Shown: piece by piece, positions 5,532 to 6,361 of the stretch
Position numbering within the stretch: position 1 is the first letter of the stretch
Layout: every line of letters starts with the position of its first letter
Assembly: GCA_902491345.1 (NCBI GenBank)
Contig: CABUHI010000048.1
Coordinates: 1-6,361 of the forward strand
DNA from: an uncultured Collinsella sp.
GTDB taxonomy: Bacteria; Actinomycetota; Coriobacteriia; Coriobacteriales; Coriobacteriaceae
DNA length: 6,361 nt
Reading direction: 5' to 3'
Position numbers and translations under genes: made by a program
The notes under the pieces: generated by a model
Databases searched by the model: none
What the model was told of the DNA's origin: nothing
The model's input: the letters and a program-made list of their open reading frames with translations, nothing else

Positions 5532-6251
5532 ATGAGCAACGCAGCCGAGATGGATGCACAGGAGATTATCAACTACATCGCCACCGCGCCCAAAAAGACG
5601 CCCGTCAAGCTGTATGTGCGCGAGAAGCCCGGCATGAAGGTCCAGTGGGGCGATGCGCACGTCTACGGCGGTCGTCGTGGCAAGACCGTCTTTGGTGATT
5701 GGGATGAGCTTAAGGCCATCCTGGACGCCAATGCCGACTCCATTGACTACTACGACGTCGAAAACGACTGCCGCAACTCCGCTGTCCCCATGCTCGACCT
5801 TAAGGGCATCAACGCCCGCATTGAGCCGGGCGCGATCATCCGCGACCGCGTCGAGATCGGCGACCGCGCCGTCATCATGATGGGCGCCATCATCAACATC
5901 GGCTCCGTCGTTGGCGAAGGTTCCATGATCGACATGGGCGCCGTGCTGGGCGGCCGCGCCACCGTGGGTAAGAACTGCCACATCGGCGCCGGCACCGTGT
6001 TGGCGGGCGTCGTGGAGCCCGCCAGCGCCACGCCCGTCATCATCGAGGACGATGTCATGATCGGCGCCAATGCCGTGGTCCTGGAAGGCGTGCACGTAGG
6101 CAAGGGCGCTGTCGTTGCCGCCGGCGCCGTGTGCGTCGAGGACGTCCCCGCCGGTGCCGTCGTGGCCGGCGTTCCTGCCCGCGTCATCAAGATGCGCGAC
6201 GCCCAGACCGACAGCAAGACCGGTCTCGAAGAAGGTCTGCGCCAGCTTTAA
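5532..6251 (+). CDS. dapH: 2,3,4,5-tetrahydropyridine-2,6-dicarboxylate N-acetyltransferase (DapH)
   Basis: Transfers acetyl from acetyl-CoA to tetrahydrodipicolinate, defining the N-acetyl branch of DAP synthesis. The 239 residues are close to the roughly 236 of Bacillus DapH. An N-terminal alpha/beta domain covers about 1-90 and includes INYIATAPKKTPVKLYV (13-29). A left-handed beta-helix of hexapeptide repeats runs from about 92 to 215, with GAIINIGSVVGEGSMIDMG (118-136), VLGGRATVGKNCHIGAG (138-154) and IEDDVMIGANAVVLEGV (171-187). These are much closer to DapH than to the succinyl enzyme DapD. A trimer is expected from the fold. AAAGGAG (5516-5522) lies 9 nt before the ATG, with a 39-nt gap from dapB. 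Translation ends at TAA directly followed by TAG. It is the last gene of the riboswitch operon, and the matching deacetylase is probably the divergent M20 gene. Confidence 0.95.
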   Translation: MSNAAEMDAQEIINYIATAPKKTPVKLYVREKPGMKVQWGDAHVYGGRRGKTVFGDWDELKAILDANADSIDYYDVENDCRNSAVPMLDLKGINARIEPGAIIRDRVEIGDRAVIMMGAIINIGSVVGEGSMIDMGAVLGGRATVGKNCHIGAGTVLAGVVEPASATPVIIEDDVMIGANAVVLEGVHVGKGAVVAAGAVCVEDVPAGAVVAGVPARVIKMRDAQTDSKTGLEEGLRQL

Positions 6252-6253
6252 TA

Positions 6254-6281
6254 GTTACGGCGTTTTACCAAACGCCGTAAC
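6254..6281. terminator. Perfect 12-bp hairpin after dapH, likely transcript end
   Basis: GTTACGGCGTTT (6254-6265) and AAACGCCGTAAC (6270-6281) are exact reverse complements around a 4-nt loop TACC. It begins within the second stop codon after dapH and lies between convergent genes. Neither strand has a T-run after it, so it is not a classic intrinsic terminator. A bidirectional end-of-operon hairpin acting with Rho, or a 3'-end stabiliser, fits best. Confidence 0.6.
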
Positions 6282-6321
6282 GACCCGACGCTGCAAACGC
6301 CCCTAGGCGGCAATCTGACGT

Positions 6322-6361
6322 TCAATCGTCGGGCATGACCAGAAGGTCAATGCCCTCCTCT
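6322..6361 (-). CDS. C-terminal end of a convergent gene, cut by the window edge
   Basis: On the minus strand the last codons read EEGIDLLVMPDD followed by TGA (6322-6324). Codon use is G/C- or T-ending as in the neighbouring genes. The competing frame, which stops at 6303, needs two AGG codons and is less convincing. Twelve residues are too few to name the protein. Its position, tail to tail with dapH around the hairpin at 6254-6281, supports a real gene end. Confidence 0.4.
   Translation of the reverse strand, partial: EEGIDLLVMPDD

Noticed and set aside
5202..6095. A 297-codon minus-strand open frame opposite dapB and dapH
   Set aside because: Strongly biased Asp, His, Gly, Val composition mirrors the hexapeptide repeats of dapH on the other strand. 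It is an antisense shadow.
6303..6359. Alternative minus-strand reading frame at the right edge ending IERQIAA
   Set aside because: It starts with two AGG codons that are unlike the rest of the window. The frame ending MPDD has codon use closer to its neighbours, though neither can be proved from so few bases.

Overview
The window is GC-rich, has dense and strongly G/C-biased third codon positions, and reads as a chromosomal amino-acid biosynthesis locus. Several features point to an actinobacterium, probably of the Coriobacteriia (Collinsella-like). These are an actinobacterial-type -10 hexamer (TAGGGT), a twin-arginine-like lipoprotein signal, and a lysine/diaminopimelate (DAP) gene set of the N-acetyl branch under a lysine riboswitch. 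The taxon is inferred from general resemblance, not from a marker gene.

Layout. Positions 1-395 carry a Tat-like lipoprotein on the minus strand. It ends abruptly and may be truncated. Positions 396-556 are intergenic and hold a perfect 14-bp inverted repeat that buries the lipoprotein's ribosome binding site, plus a small hairpin. A minus-strand pair follows: an M20-family amidohydrolase (883-2070), whose context suggests N-acetyl-diaminopimelate deacetylase, and downstream of it a small three-helix membrane protein (557-880). Positions 2071-2449 are a 379-bp divergent control region. It contains back-to-back promoters around a shared 8-bp dyad, a complete lysine (L-box) riboswitch aptamer, and a translational expression platform. 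The plus strand then carries lysA and dapA in one uninterrupted frame (2450-4759), dapB (4752-5492, TTG start, 8-nt overlap) and dapH (5532-6251). A perfect 12-bp hairpin (6254-6281) follows. The last 12 codons of a convergent minus-strand gene (stop at 6322-6324) enter from the right edge.

How the genes work together. DapA makes hydroxy-tetrahydrodipicolinate, DapB reduces it to tetrahydrodipicolinate, and DapH acetylates that. An aminotransferase not in this window would follow, then the deacetylase (the divergent amidohydrolase is the candidate), then DapF (not in this window), and LysA finally decarboxylates meso-DAP to lysine. Lysine should shut off the plus-strand operon through the riboswitch. 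The lysine-contact residues of DapA look changed, so RNA-level control may replace enzyme feedback.

The most unusual points are: (1) the in-frame LysA-DapA fusion, which keeps a textbook Shine-Dalgarno and ATG for a free DapA inside the linker; (2) a readable three-strand switch in the riboswitch expression platform that can expose or bury the lysA ribosome binding site; (3) the dyad shared by the two divergent promoters; and (4) the lipoprotein ribosome binding site buried in a perfect hairpin. No CRISPR, insertion sequence, tRNA or rRNA was seen.
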